NCBI GenBank assembly: GCA_041874725.1
Contig: CP097466.1
Coordinates: forward strand, 6,138,001 to 6,202,000
Reading direction: 5' to 3'
Length of the DNA: 64,000 nucleotides
Source: Duganella sp. BuS-21
GTDB taxonomy: Bacteria > Pseudomonadota > Gammaproteobacteria > Burkholderiales > Burkholderiaceae_D
Shown: in pieces, positions 35,333-44,172 of the stretch
How the letters are laid out: every line of letters starts with the position of its first letter
Numbering within the stretch: position 1 is the stretch's first letter
The notes under the pieces: generated by a model
Database searches by the model: none
The model's input: only the letters and a program-made list of their open reading frames with translations
Told to the model about the DNA's origin: nothing
Made by a program: the position numbers and the translations under genes

Positions 35333-36703
35333 TCAGACGTGCAGCAGCAGGTGCTCGCGCTCCCACGGACTAATCACGGTCATGAATTCCTGGTGCTCCA
35401 GATCCTTGATGGCGGAGTACACATCGATGAAGCGATCACCCAGCACGGCGCGCAGCTTGTCCTCGCCGCGCAGCAGCTGCAGCGCCTCGGGCAAGCCCTG
35501 CGGCAGTTCAACCTGCATGTCGTAGGCGCTATCGACCGTCATCGGGGTCGGCTCCTGCTGCTCAGTCATGCCGAGATAGCCGCAGGCCAGCGTCACCGCC
35601 AGCGCAAGATAAGGATTGGCATCGGCGCCGATGATGCGGTTTTCCACGCGGCGGTCGTTGACGCCCGATTCCGGCACGCGGAAGCCAACGGTGCGGTTGT
35701 CCATGCCCCACTGGATGTTGATCGGCGCGGCGGTATGACGGACCAGGCGGCGATACGAGTTGACGTATGGCGCGACGATCGCCATGGCCGACGGCATGTA
35801 GCGTTGCAAGCCGCCGATGTAGTGCTTGAATAGCGGCGAAGCCGAACCGTCTGCGGCGCTGAAAATATTCTGGCCGGTCTTGATGTCCACCACACTCTGG
35901 TGCACATGCATCGCCGAACCCGGCTCGCCCGCCATCGGCTTGGCCATGAAGGTGGCGTACATATCATGCTTGAGCGCCGCCTCGCGCAGGGTGCGCTTGA
36001 AGAAGAACACCTTGTCGGCCAGACCCAGCGGGTCGCCATGCAGGAAGTTGATCTCCATCTGACCGGCGCCGATTTCGTGGATCAGCGTATCGACGTCGAG
36101 ATTCATTAAATCGCAGTAGTCGTAGATGTCCTCGAACAGCGGGTCGAATTCATTGACCGCATCGATGCTGTAGACCTGGCGGCTGGTTTCAGCACGGCCG
36201 CTGCGGCCCACTGGTGGCTTCAGCGGCAAGTCGGGGTCGACGTTTTTCGCCGTCAGATAGAACTCAAGTTCCGGCGCCACCACTGGCTTCCAGCCCTTGT
36301 CGGCATACAGCTTGAGGACGCGGCGCAGCACTGAACGCGGCGCAAAATCCACCAGCCGTCCATCGGCAAAATAACAGTCGTGAATCACCTGCGCGGTCGG
36401 GTCGGAAGCCCAAGGCACCATGGTAATGGTGGTGGGGTCGGCCTTCAGCACCATATCGCGGTCGGTGCTGGAGATGGCGCGGTCATAGCCGGCGTCCTCG
36501 GTCGGGTAGTTGCCGGTTACCGTCATGCCCAGCACCGCTTCGGGGATGCGCATGCCGCGCTCCTGCGTGAATTTTCCGCGCGGGAGGATTTTTCCGCGCG
36601 CTACGCCGGTCAGATCGGGCACCAGACATTCGATCTCGGTGACGTGCTTCTCGTTCAGCCACAGGTCCATGTCGGTGTAAGTAAAGTTTTCGCGAATTGC
36701 CAT
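35333..36703 (-). CDS. Gamma-glutamylpolyamine synthetase (GS-like, SpuI/PuuA type), copy 3
   Basis: A 456-residue GS-superfamily ligase. The ATG at 36703 is chosen from the close match of the start (M-A-I-R-E-N-F) to its paralogue at 47106-48476; upstream codons give unlikely sequence. Metal-site motifs P-E-L-E-F-Y-L, I-H-E-I-G-A-G-Q-M-E-I-N and H-V-H-Q-S are complete, in contrast to the paralogue. It probably glutamylates putrescine or a longer polyamine. The PuuD-like hydrolase is 17 bases upstream, and SpuC follows. Confidence 0.88.
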   Translation of the reverse strand: MAIRENFTYTDMDLWLNEKHVTEIECLVPDLTGVARGKILPRGKFTQERGMRIPEAVLGMTVTGNYPTEDAGYDRAISSTDRDMVLKADPTTITMVPWASDPTAQVIHDCYFADGRLVDFAPRSVLRRVLKLYADKGWKPVVAPELEFYLTAKNVDPDLPLKPPVGRSGRAETSRQVYSIDAVNEFDPLFEDIYDYCDLMNLDVDTLIHEIGAGQMEINFLHGDPLGLADKVFFFKRTLREAALKHDMYATFMAKPMAGEPGSAMHVHQSVVDIKTGQNIFSAADGSASPLFKHYIGGLQRYMPSAMAIVAPYVNSYRRLVRHTAAPINIQWGMDNRTVGFRVPESGVNDRRVENRIIGADANPYLALAVTLACGYLGMTEQQEPTPMTVDSAYDMQVELPQGLPEALQLLRGEDKLRAVLGDRFIDVYSAIKDLEHQEFMTVISPWEREHLLLHV

Positions 36704-36720
36704 GAGATGCTCTCGTTGTT

Positions 36721-37485
36721 TTATCGGTGGTGGTGATAGGTGTTGCAGGCCTCGCCAAAGGCCGCGAATATTTTCATGGAGTCCGGATTGTCTTGCAACT
36801 TCCACTCCGGATGCCACTGCACGGCAAGCGTAAATCCGGCGGCGGCGTCGACGCGATAGGCTTCTACCAGGCCGTCGTCGGCGCGCGCTTCTACCGCGAG
36901 TCCCGGTGCCAGGCGATTGATGCCCTGCCCATGCAGCGAATTCACCATGATCTCGGCGGCGCCGCCGAGGATGTGGGTCAGGCGCCCCCCGGGATCCAGC
37001 AGCACGCGGTGGGCGACGGCGTATTGCTGGTCCAGCGTTTGTTCTTTGCGCTCGCGATGGTCGGCCATGCCGTCGAGCGCATGCACCGCCTGATGCAGCG
37101 TCCCCCCCAGCGCGACGTTCACTTCCTGAAAGCCGCGGCAGATCGCCAGCAAAGGCAGGCCGCGCTCCAGCGCAGCGCGTATCAACGGCAGCGTGGTGGC
37201 GTCACGCGCAGCATCCTGCGGCAGCGACGTATCAAGCACGTCTTCGCCATACAGGCCGGCGTGCACATTGGAGGGAGAGCCGGTCAGCATCACACCATCT
37301 GCCAGCGCCAGCAACGCGGCGAAATCGGTGGCCGCGCCGAGCGCCGGCACAATCAAGGGTGTGCAGTGGGCGCCGTCGGCGACGGCGGCCACATATTTCA
37401 TTTGCGCCGTGTGATACGGGTGGGCGCCGATCTGGTTGATACAAGCGGGAACCAGAACGATTGGATTACGTTTTTTAGTTTTCAT
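36721..37485 (-). CDS. puuD: Gamma-glutamyl-gamma-aminobutyrate hydrolase (PuuD/SpuA type)
   Basis: A 254-residue class I glutamine-amidotransferase-like hydrolase. The catalytic Cys116 is in L-A-I-C-R-G-F-Q-E, and His225 with Glu227 are in Q-W-H-P-E-W, completing the triad. The N-terminal V-L-V-P-A-C-I and L-T-G-S-P-S-N-V-H are typical of PuuD. It releases GABA and glutamate from gamma-glutamyl-GABA. It is the first gene of the minus-strand block and lies back to back with the MocR-type regulator, so its promoter is in the 200-base gap between them. Confidence 0.92.
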   Translation of the reverse strand: MKTKKRNPIVLVPACINQIGAHPYHTAQMKYVAAVADGAHCTPLIVPALGAATDFAALLALADGVMLTGSPSNVHAGLYGEDVLDTSLPQDAARDATTLPLIRAALERGLPLLAICRGFQEVNVALGGTLHQAVHALDGMADHRERKEQTLDQQYAVAHRVLLDPGGRLTHILGGAAEIMVNSLHGQGINRLAPGLAVEARADDGLVEAYRVDAAAGFTLAVQWHPEWKLQDNPDSMKIFAAFGEACNTYHHHR

Positions 37486-37685
37486 AACGTTTATTTGGCA
37501 CCACTCTGTGACGGTTGCATGACACCAGCGCCCGCCCGGCGCAGCAGGCTCGCCAGAAGCCAGCGATACTGCAGCAAATTCTCGGCATGGGCACCGGGGT
37601 AAGCATGAATTTCAATCAATCATATGCGCAATTTGGTATCATTGTCAGCTCCACTTATTGAAGTTTGATAGAACCACTTACATCT
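37486..37685. promoter_or_regulatory. Divergent control region puuD block / MocR-type regulator
   Basis: 200 bases lie between the two start codons, with an AT-rich part near 37600-37685 next to the regulator gene and another at 37470-37500 next to puuD. They should contain the promoter for the 16-kb polyamine block and that of the regulator. One ATACCA hexamer (minus strand, 37634-37639), the unit recognised by GabR-type MocR proteins, is present but not repeated. No confident -35/-10 pair or operator could be assigned. Confidence 0.45.
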
Positions 37686-39206
37686 ATGTCGCCGATTTCC
37701 GACCTTTTGGCTCACGCACTGGCGCAGCCCGACTTCCATCCGCGCCTGCCGCAACAGCGCCGCCTGTACGAGGCCGCCAAAGAAGCGATCTACCAGCAGC
37801 TGCTCGGCGCGGGCAGCAAACTGCCGTCCAGCCGTGATCTGGCGCGGGATCTGGGGATAGCCCGCAACACCGTCATTGCGGCGTTCGAGCAGCTGGCGGC
37901 GGAAGGTTATGTCACCAGCACGCTGGGCAGCGGCACGTTCGTCGCCGACCTGCAGGCCCACAGCGCCAGTATGCGCGGTGTTGGTTCGGCGCCACACAAC
38001 GCCAGGCCGACGCCACGCAACGCCGTCCCGGCGCAGCCCACCGCACCGTTGTCGCGTCGCGGTCAGGAGCTGACAGCCTTTGCCGCCGGCCCGCGCTACG
38101 AGATCCAGCCTTTCGCGCCGGGCGATGCGGACTTTTCGTCATTTCCCTTCAAGCTGTGGCAGCGGCTACAAAACCGCGTCTGGCGCGAAGCCCGCGCCGA
38201 CCTGCTGGACTACGGCCAGTCCGGCGGCTATCTGCCGCTGCGTCAGGCCATCACCGAATACCTGCGCATCTCGCGCTCGGTCAAGGTGCAAGTGGAACAG
38301 GTGATGATCACCAGCGGCACCCAGCAGTCGCTCGACTTGTGCGCCCAGTTGCTGGCCGACGTAGGCGACACGGCCTGGGTCGAAGATCCCTGCTACTGGG
38401 GCGCGCGCCGCGTATTTCAGGCCCGGGAACTGAAGCTGCATCCGATTACCGTCGATAGCGACGGCATGGCGCTGGAGGAGGCCGATCTGGCCACCACGCC
38501 GCGCCTGATCTACGTCACCCCATCGCATCAGTATCCCACCGGCGCGGTCATGAGCCTGGCGCGGCGCCGCGAATTGCTCGATGTCGCCGTGCGCAAGGGG
38601 GCCTGGATCATGGAGGATGATTACGATAGCGAATTCCGCTACACCGGCCGGCCGCTGGCAGCGCTGCAGGGCTTGGACCACGACGACCGCGTGCTCTACA
38701 TGGGCACCTTCTCGAAGGTGCTCTACCCCGGCATCAAGATCGGATATCTGGTAGTGCCGCCGGCGCTGATCGATGGCTTTAAAAGCGCCCTGTACGACTT
38801 GCAGCGCCCCGGCCAGTTGATGGTGCAGGCGGCGCTGGCGGACTTCATCGCGCTCGGTCATTTCACCACCCACATCCGCAAGATACGCCAAACCTACGGC
38901 GCCCGCCGCGAACTGCTGCGCCGCACGCTGGTGCAGCAATTGGGCCCGCAGCTGAACCAGACCGTGACCATCTCCAGCGAGGAATCCGGCCTGCACCTGG
39001 TGGTGGAACTGCCCGACCGGGTGGACGACGTGGCGCTGGAAAAGCTGGCCGCCGAATCCGGCATCCAGGTCAAGGCGCTGTCGCGCTACTACCTGGCACC
39101 GCCCACCAGAAAAGGCCTGCTGGTCGGCTACGCCTACTGTACCCCCGAGAAGATCAGCTATTACGGCCGGCTGCTGGCGGCGGTGATCCAGTCGGGAGTA
39201 CGCTGA
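37686..39206 (+). CDS. MocR-type (GntR HTH + aminotransferase-like) PLP-dependent regulator
   Basis: A 506-residue transcription factor. Residues about 20-85 form a GntR winged helix (L-P-S-S-R-D-L-A-R-D-L-G-I-A-R-N-T-V and G-S-G-T-F-V-A-D). A linker of about 60 residues leads to a class I aminotransferase-like domain with the PLP lysine in G-T-F-S-K-V-L-Y-P-G. Such proteins sense PLP adducts of amines or GABA and control nearby genes. The place between the puu/pot block and gabT-gabD makes polyamine or GABA control likely. The ATG at 37686 is preferred; a TTG seven codons upstream is possible. Its stop overlaps the MFS start by one base. Confidence 0.9.
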   Translation: MSPISDLLAHALAQPDFHPRLPQQRRLYEAAKEAIYQQLLGAGSKLPSSRDLARDLGIARNTVIAAFEQLAAEGYVTSTLGSGTFVADLQAHSASMRGVGSAPHNARPTPRNAVPAQPTAPLSRRGQELTAFAAGPRYEIQPFAPGDADFSSFPFKLWQRLQNRVWREARADLLDYGQSGGYLPLRQAITEYLRISRSVKVQVEQVMITSGTQQSLDLCAQLLADVGDTAWVEDPCYWGARRVFQARELKLHPITVDSDGMALEEADLATTPRLIYVTPSHQYPTGAVMSLARRRELLDVAVRKGAWIMEDDYDSEFRYTGRPLAALQGLDHDDRVLYMGTFSKVLYPGIKIGYLVVPPALIDGFKSALYDLQRPGQLMVQAALADFIALGHFTTHIRKIRQTYGARRELLRRTLVQQLGPQLNQTVTISSEESGLHLVVELPDRVDDVALEKLAAESGIQVKALSRYYLAPPTRKGLLVGYAYCTPEKISYYGRLLAAVIQSGVR

Positions 39207-40351
39207 TGAAAACCATGGCATGGCGCGACTTCAGCGCACTGGTGGCCAGCATCGGCGTGGTGGGACTGGGACTGGGCGCGACCATTCCGCTGACCGCGCT
39301 GACGCTGGACCGGCGCGGCATCGGCGCCGACATCATCGGCCTGATCACCGCCGCCAGCGCCTTCGGCATTCTGGCGGCGGCGCCCTTTGTATCGCGCTGG
39401 GTGGCCAGCCATGGACCGCGCGCCAGCATGGTCGCCGCCATCCTCGCCGGTGCCCTGTCGACCGCCTTGATGGAGGCCACCGACTCCCTGCTGCTATGGG
39501 GCCTGCTGCGCTTCATCTTCGGCGCCGCCATGGGCGTGCTATTCACCATCGGCGAGGCCTGGGTCAACCGGCTGGCGCCGGCCGCTGCACGCGGACGGGT
39601 GGTGGCCATGTATACCACCAGTTTCACCCTGTTCCAGCTGATCGGCCCGGCGCTGGTGGCCGCCATGGAAAGCAAAGTGGCGTGGCCGTTCGCCGCCTGC
39701 GGCGCCTTGTTCCTGTTGGCGCTACCCGGCATGGCATTGATTGCCGACAGCCGCCATGCCGACGACGACCAGCCGCACGTGGCATGGCAGCAGGTGCTGC
39801 CACGCATGCCGATGATCGTGATGGGCGCCGCTTTCTTCGCCTTGTTCGATACGCTGGCACTCAGCCTGCTGCCGGTGTACGCGCTGCGTCAGGGCATGCT
39901 GGCCGAACTGGCGCTGCTGTCGGCCAGTGTGGTGCTGATCGGCGACACCGCGCTGCAATTCGTGTTCGGCTGGCTGGCCGACCGCGTCGGACGGCGCAAG
40001 GTGCACACCGGCTGCGGCATCGCGGTCTGCCTGCTACTGCCGCTGCTGCCGTTTGCCGCCGGCATCGCATGGCTGTGGTGGACGCTGCTGCTGCTGCTGG
40101 GCGCCTGCGCCGGCGCCATCTACATGTTGTCGCTGGTGGCGTGCGGCGCGCGTTTCCAGGGCCAGTCCTTGGTCGCCGCCAGCGCCGTGGTCAACGCCAG
40201 TTGGGGTGTCGCCAGCAGCGGCGGCCCCTTGCTGGGCGGGGTGCTGATGCAAAACGTCGGCATCAATGCGCTACCGGCGGTGTTGTGGTGCGGCGCCGCC
40301 ATCTTCGTGGCAAGCGCCTGGTGGGAATATCGCCAGGGCTACGTGGGCTGA
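39206..40351 (+). CDS. MFS transporter (YcaD-like)
   Basis: A 381-residue membrane carrier with 12 predicted helices in two halves joined by a loop around residues 185-200 (D-S-R-H-A-D-D-D-Q-P-H). The MFS signature G-W-L-A-D-R-V-G-R-R-K occurs at the start of the second half. YcaD-like members include exporters of unclear substrate. The start overlaps the regulator stop (TGATG), so it is co-expressed with the MocR-type gene; an amine or GABA-related solute is plausible but unproven. Confidence 0.85.
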   Translation: MKTMAWRDFSALVASIGVVGLGLGATIPLTALTLDRRGIGADIIGLITAASAFGILAAAPFVSRWVASHGPRASMVAAILAGALSTALMEATDSLLLWGLLRFIFGAAMGVLFTIGEAWVNRLAPAAARGRVVAMYTTSFTLFQLIGPALVAAMESKVAWPFAACGALFLLALPGMALIADSRHADDDQPHVAWQQVLPRMPMIVMGAAFFALFDTLALSLLPVYALRQGMLAELALLSASVVLIGDTALQFVFGWLADRVGRRKVHTGCGIAVCLLLPLLPFAAGIAWLWWTLLLLLGACAGAIYMLSLVACGARFQGQSLVAASAVVNASWGVASSGGPLLGGVLMQNVGINALPAVLWCGAAIFVASAWWEYRQGYVG

Positions 40352-40354
40352 TTA

Positions 40355-40387
40355 GTGGTCCTATCGATATCGCAATTGTGGCCCTAT
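40355..40387 (+). promoter_or_regulatory. Direct repeat before gabT (possible MocR operator)
   Basis: Two near-identical decamers, GTGGTCCTAT at 40355-40364 and GTGGCCCTAT at 40378-40387, lie 23 bases apart start to start, about two helical turns. MocR-type regulators bind direct repeats spaced in this way. The pair is in the 126-base gap ahead of gabT and right after the MFS stop. The assignment is inference only. Confidence 0.4.
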
Positions 40388-40477
40388 TCATGGCTCCGTT
40401 CTGGCGTGTAGACTCGATCGCGCTTTATCCATAATTTGCCACTCATTTGCGATTAACTCGCCGGATCCGGACTCACC

Positions 40478-41773
40478 ATGAACAATGCAGAACTCCAACA
40501 ACGTAAAGATGCAGCCACGCCACGCGGCGTCGGCGTAATGTGCCAGTTCTACGCCGAACGCGCCCTCAACGCCGAAATTTGGGATGTCGAGGGCCGCCGC
40601 TATATCGATTTCGCGGCCGGCATCGCGGTACTCAATACCGGCCACCGTCATCCAAAAATCATGGCGGCGATCGAGCAGCAGCTGGGCAAATTTACCCACA
40701 CCTGCTATCAGGTTGTGCCGTATGCGAGTTACGTCGAACTGGCGGAGCGCATCAACGCGCTGACGCCGGGCAGCCACGCCAAGAAGACCGCCTTCTTCTC
40801 GAGCGGTGCCGAGGCAGTGGAAAACGCCATCAAGATCGCGCGCGCCGCCACCGGTCGCAGCGCGGTCATCGCTTTCGCCGGCGGCTTCCACGGCCGCACC
40901 ATGATGGGCATGGCGCTGACCGGCAAGGTGGCGCCCTACAAGATCGGCTTCGGCCCGTTCCCGGCCGAGATTTACCACGCGCCGTTCCCGCTGCCGCTGC
41001 ATGGTGTCAGCACCGAAGATGCGCTGAATGCAGTCCACACGCTATTTAAGGCCGACGTCGATCCGCAACGGGTGGCGGCCATCATCCTTGAGCCGGTGCA
41101 GGGCGAAGGCGGCTTCTATGCGGCGCCGCCGGCCTTCATGCAAGCGCTGCGCGCGCTATGCGACCAGCATGGCATCTTGCTGATCGCCGATGAAATCCAA
41201 ACCGGCTTTGCCCGCACCGGCAAGCTGTTCGCCATGCAGCACTACGACGTGGTGCCGGATCTGATGACCATCGCAAAAAGTCTGGCCGGCGGCATGCCGC
41301 TGTCCGCCGTGTGCGGCCGCGCCGAAATCATGGATGCGCCGGCGCCGGGTGGACTGGGCGGCACCTACGCCGGCAATCCGCTGGCCATCGCCGCCGCCCA
41401 CGCGGTGATCGACGTGATCGACGAGGAACAGCTGTGCCAACGTGCTACGCTGCTGGGGGACCGTCTCAAGGAGCGCGTGCATGGCCTGCGCCGCGCAGTG
41501 CCGCAAATCGCCGAAGTGCGCGGACTGGGCGCCATGGTCGCGGTGGAATTCCACCACGCCGCCAGCGGCGAGCCGGATGCGGTGTTTACCAAGCAGGTAC
41601 AAGCCGCCGCGCTGCAACAGGGCTTGCTGCTGCTGACCTGCGGCGTACACGGTAACGTCATCCGCTTCCTGTTCCCGCTGACCATCCAGGATGCGGTAAT
41701 GGACGAAGCGCTCGATATACTCGAGGCGGTATTGCGCAGCAGCGCCGCGGCTGCGGCTGCGGCTCCAGTTTAA
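40478..41773 (+). CDS. gabT: 4-aminobutyrate:2-oxoglutarate aminotransferase
   Basis: A 431-residue class III aminotransferase. It starts like GabT (R-K-D-A-A-T-P-R-G-V-G-V), shows F-F-S-S-G-A-E-A-V-E-N-A, F-H-G-R-T, E-P-V-Q-G-E-G-G-F and I-A-D-E-I-Q-T-G-F-A-R-T-G, and has the PLP lysine in T-I-A-K-S-L-A-G-G-M-P. It converts GABA to succinic semialdehyde. The next gene, 9 bases on, encodes the dehydrogenase for that product. GABA comes from the Puu or SpuC routes encoded on the other strand. Confidence 0.94.
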   Translation: MNNAELQQRKDAATPRGVGVMCQFYAERALNAEIWDVEGRRYIDFAAGIAVLNTGHRHPKIMAAIEQQLGKFTHTCYQVVPYASYVELAERINALTPGSHAKKTAFFSSGAEAVENAIKIARAATGRSAVIAFAGGFHGRTMMGMALTGKVAPYKIGFGPFPAEIYHAPFPLPLHGVSTEDALNAVHTLFKADVDPQRVAAIILEPVQGEGGFYAAPPAFMQALRALCDQHGILLIADEIQTGFARTGKLFAMQHYDVVPDLMTIAKSLAGGMPLSAVCGRAEIMDAPAPGGLGGTYAGNPLAIAAAHAVIDVIDEEQLCQRATLLGDRLKERVHGLRRAVPQIAEVRGLGAMVAVEFHHAASGEPDAVFTKQVQAAALQQGLLLLTCGVHGNVIRFLFPLTIQDAVMDEALDILEAVLRSSAAAAAAAPV

Positions 41774-41782
41774 GGAACGGCC

Positions 41783-43237
41783 ATGCTGAACTTAAAAGAT
41801 CCATCCCTGCTGCGCCAGCAGTGCTACATCAACGGCGGCTGGCACAACGCCGCCAATGGCGGCAGCATCGCCGTCACCAACCCAGCCAACGGCGCGCAGC
41901 TGGGCAGCGTACCGCGCATGGGCGCCGCCGAAACCGCGGACGCCATCGCCGCCGCCAATGCGGCCTGGCCGGCGTGGCGCAAGCGCAGCGCCAAGGAGCG
42001 CGCCGCCTTGCTGCGCAAGTGGCATAACCTGATGTTAGAGAACGCCGACGACCTGGCGCTGATCATGACGGCGGAACAAGGCAAGCCGCTGGCCGAAGCC
42101 AAAGGCGAAATCGCCTACGCCGCCTCCTTCATCGAATGGTTTGCCGAGGAGGGAAAACGTGTGGCCGGTGACACCCTGGCCTCGCCATGGCCGGATCGGC
42201 GCATCGTGGTCGTGAAAGAGCCGATCGGCGTCTGTGCCGCCATCACGCCGTGGAACTTCCCGGCGGCGATGATCACCCGCAAGGTCGGGCCGGCGCTGGC
42301 AGCTGGCTGCCCGATCGTGGTGAAGCCGGCGGAATTGACACCGCTCTCCGCGCTGGCGCTGGCGGTACTGGCTGAACGCGCCGGCATCCCGGCCGGTGTG
42401 TTCAATGTGCTGACCGGCGACGCGCGCGCCATCGGTGGCGAGATGACCGCCAACCCCACGGTACGCAAGCTGAGTTTCACCGGTTCCACGGCGGTCGGCC
42501 GCACACTGATGCAACAGTGCGCACCAACCATCAAGAAGCTGTCGCTGGAACTGGGCGGCAACGCCCCCTTCATCGTGTTCGACGACGCCGATCTGGATGC
42601 CGCGGTGGAAGGCGCCATCGCTTCCAAGTACCGCAACGCCGGCCAAACCTGCGTCTGCGCCAACCGGCTGTATGTGCAGGATGGCGTGTATGAAGCATTT
42701 GCCGCCAAACTGGTGGCGGCAGTGGCAAAGCTCAAGGTAGGCGACGGCGTTGAAGCAGGCGTCACGCAAGGCCCGCTGATCGAAGAAAAGGCCGTGCTCA
42801 AAGTGGAGCAGCATATTGCCGACGCCCTGTCCAAGGGCGGCCGCCTGCTGGCGGGCGGCCAGCGCCACGCGCTCGGTCACGGCTTTTTCCAGCCCACCGT
42901 CATCGCCGACGTCAGCGCCGACATGCTGGTCGCCAGCGAAGAAACCTTTGGTCCATTGGCGCCGCTGTTCCGCTTCCATAGCGACGAGGAAGTGCTGGCG
43001 CTGGCCAATGACACCGAGTTTGGACTGGCCGCCTACTTTTACTCGCGCGACATAGGCCGTATCTGGCGCGTGGCGGAAGGACTGGAGAGCGGCATGGTGG
43101 GCGTTAATACCGGCTTGATTTCCAACGAGATTGCGCCGTTCGGCGGGGTCAAGCAGTCGGGCCTCGGACGCGAGGGATCAAGCTACGGCATCGACGACTA
43201 TCTGGTCATCAAATACATCTGCATGGGAGGTGTTTAA
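41783..43237 (+). CDS. gabD: Succinate-semialdehyde dehydrogenase (NAD(P)+)
   Basis: A 484-residue aldehyde dehydrogenase of the GabD group. Landmarks are T-P-W-N-F-P-A-A-M, F-T-G-S-T-A-V-G-R, catalytic Glu in L-E-L-G-G-N-A-P and catalytic Cys in N-A-G-Q-T-C-V-C-A-N-R. The double-Cys C-V-C seen here is common in GabD and may give redox control. An AAGGAAC site precedes the ATG. It feeds succinate into the TCA cycle after gabT. Confidence 0.94.
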   Translation: MLNLKDPSLLRQQCYINGGWHNAANGGSIAVTNPANGAQLGSVPRMGAAETADAIAAANAAWPAWRKRSAKERAALLRKWHNLMLENADDLALIMTAEQGKPLAEAKGEIAYAASFIEWFAEEGKRVAGDTLASPWPDRRIVVVKEPIGVCAAITPWNFPAAMITRKVGPALAAGCPIVVKPAELTPLSALALAVLAERAGIPAGVFNVLTGDARAIGGEMTANPTVRKLSFTGSTAVGRTLMQQCAPTIKKLSLELGGNAPFIVFDDADLDAAVEGAIASKYRNAGQTCVCANRLYVQDGVYEAFAAKLVAAVAKLKVGDGVEAGVTQGPLIEEKAVLKVEQHIADALSKGGRLLAGGQRHALGHGFFQPTVIADVSADMLVASEETFGPLAPLFRFHSDEEVLALANDTEFGLAAYFYSRDIGRIWRVAEGLESGMVGVNTGLISNEIAPFGGVKQSGLGREGSSYGIDDYLVIKYICMGGV

Positions 43238-43239
43238 GC

Positions 43240-44172
43240 ATGGCGCATCACGAATTCGCCTTCCGCTCCAGCGGCACTTATCTCAACCTCGAACGCGGCG
43301 AACGCGATACTCCGTATTGCATCGCCGGGCTAGCGTTTGATGGCGCGGTCAGCAATCGCCCCGGCGCGCGCCTCGGGCCGCAGGCGATTCGCCTCGCTTC
43401 GCAGATGCTGTGCGACGCCATTCACCCGCACTTCGACACCTCGCCGCTATCGCAATTATCCGACTGCGGCGACCTGCTGCTGCCCAATACCGGCATCGAA
43501 GCGATGCGCGAGGCACTGATGCCGCAAGCCGTCGCGCTACTGCGTCAATACCACATGGTGTGGCTGGGCGGCGACCATTCCGTGACGCTACCGCTGCTGC
43601 GCGCACTAAATCAAGTTCACGGCGGCCCAGTCGCCATGCTGCACTTCGACGCCCACTGCGATACCTGGACCAATCACTTCGGCGAACCATCAGGCCACGG
43701 CACTTGGGTGTACGAGGCGATGGAAGAAGGCTTATTGATACCGCAGGCATCGGTTCAGATGGGCATACGGTCATCCGGCGAGCGCGCAGCACGCGAGTAC
43801 GTCAACACGGTCGGCGGCCGCGTCTTCACCGCGCGCGAACTGCGCGGCCTGGAAAGTCCACAGCAGTTAGCCGGAGTACTCAAAGAAATCCGCGAGCGCA
43901 TGGCGGCAGCAGGTAATCCGCCCGTGTACCTGACGCTCGATATCGACTGCCTGGATCCGGCTTTTGCACCGGGTACCGGCACTCCTGAACCGGGTGGCAT
44001 GACCTCGGCACAGGTGCTGTCTATCATCGAAGAACTGGCCGATCTCAATTGGTGCGGGATGGATTGCGTGGAAGTGGCGCCGCCTTATGATCATGCGGAG
44101 CTCACTTCCAACGCAGCGTCCACGTTTGTGTGGACTTACTTGTGCGGCCAAGTGGCCAAAAACTCGCGTTAA
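43240..44172 (+). CDS. Ureohydrolase: agmatinase or guanidinobutyrase
   Basis: A 310-residue arginase-superfamily enzyme. The binuclear Mn site is intact: G-G-D-H-S, F-D-A-H-C-D and D-I-D-C-L-D-P. The sequence P-G-T-G-T-P-E-P-G-G is typical. By sequence it could be an agmatinase (agmatine to putrescine + urea), but it is the third gene of a gabT-gabD operon (2 bases after gabD), which fits guanidinobutyrase (4-guanidinobutyrate to GABA + urea) equally well. An agmatinase would supply the Puu/Spu routes; a guanidinobutyrase would supply GabT. It abuts the convergent potI copy without a gap. Confidence 0.87.
   Translation: MAHHEFAFRSSGTYLNLERGERDTPYCIAGLAFDGAVSNRPGARLGPQAIRLASQMLCDAIHPHFDTSPLSQLSDCGDLLLPNTGIEAMREALMPQAVALLRQYHMVWLGGDHSVTLPLLRALNQVHGGPVAMLHFDAHCDTWTNHFGEPSGHGTWVYEAMEEGLLIPQASVQMGIRSSGERAAREYVNTVGGRVFTARELRGLESPQQLAGVLKEIRERMAAAGNPPVYLTLDIDCLDPAFAPGTGTPEPGGMTSAQVLSIIEELADLNWCGMDCVEVAPPYDHAELTSNAASTFVWTYLCGQVAKNSR

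Noticed and set aside
37634-37639. ATACCA hexamer as a GabR-like operator
   Set aside because: Only one copy in the region; GabR-type operators need a direct repeat.
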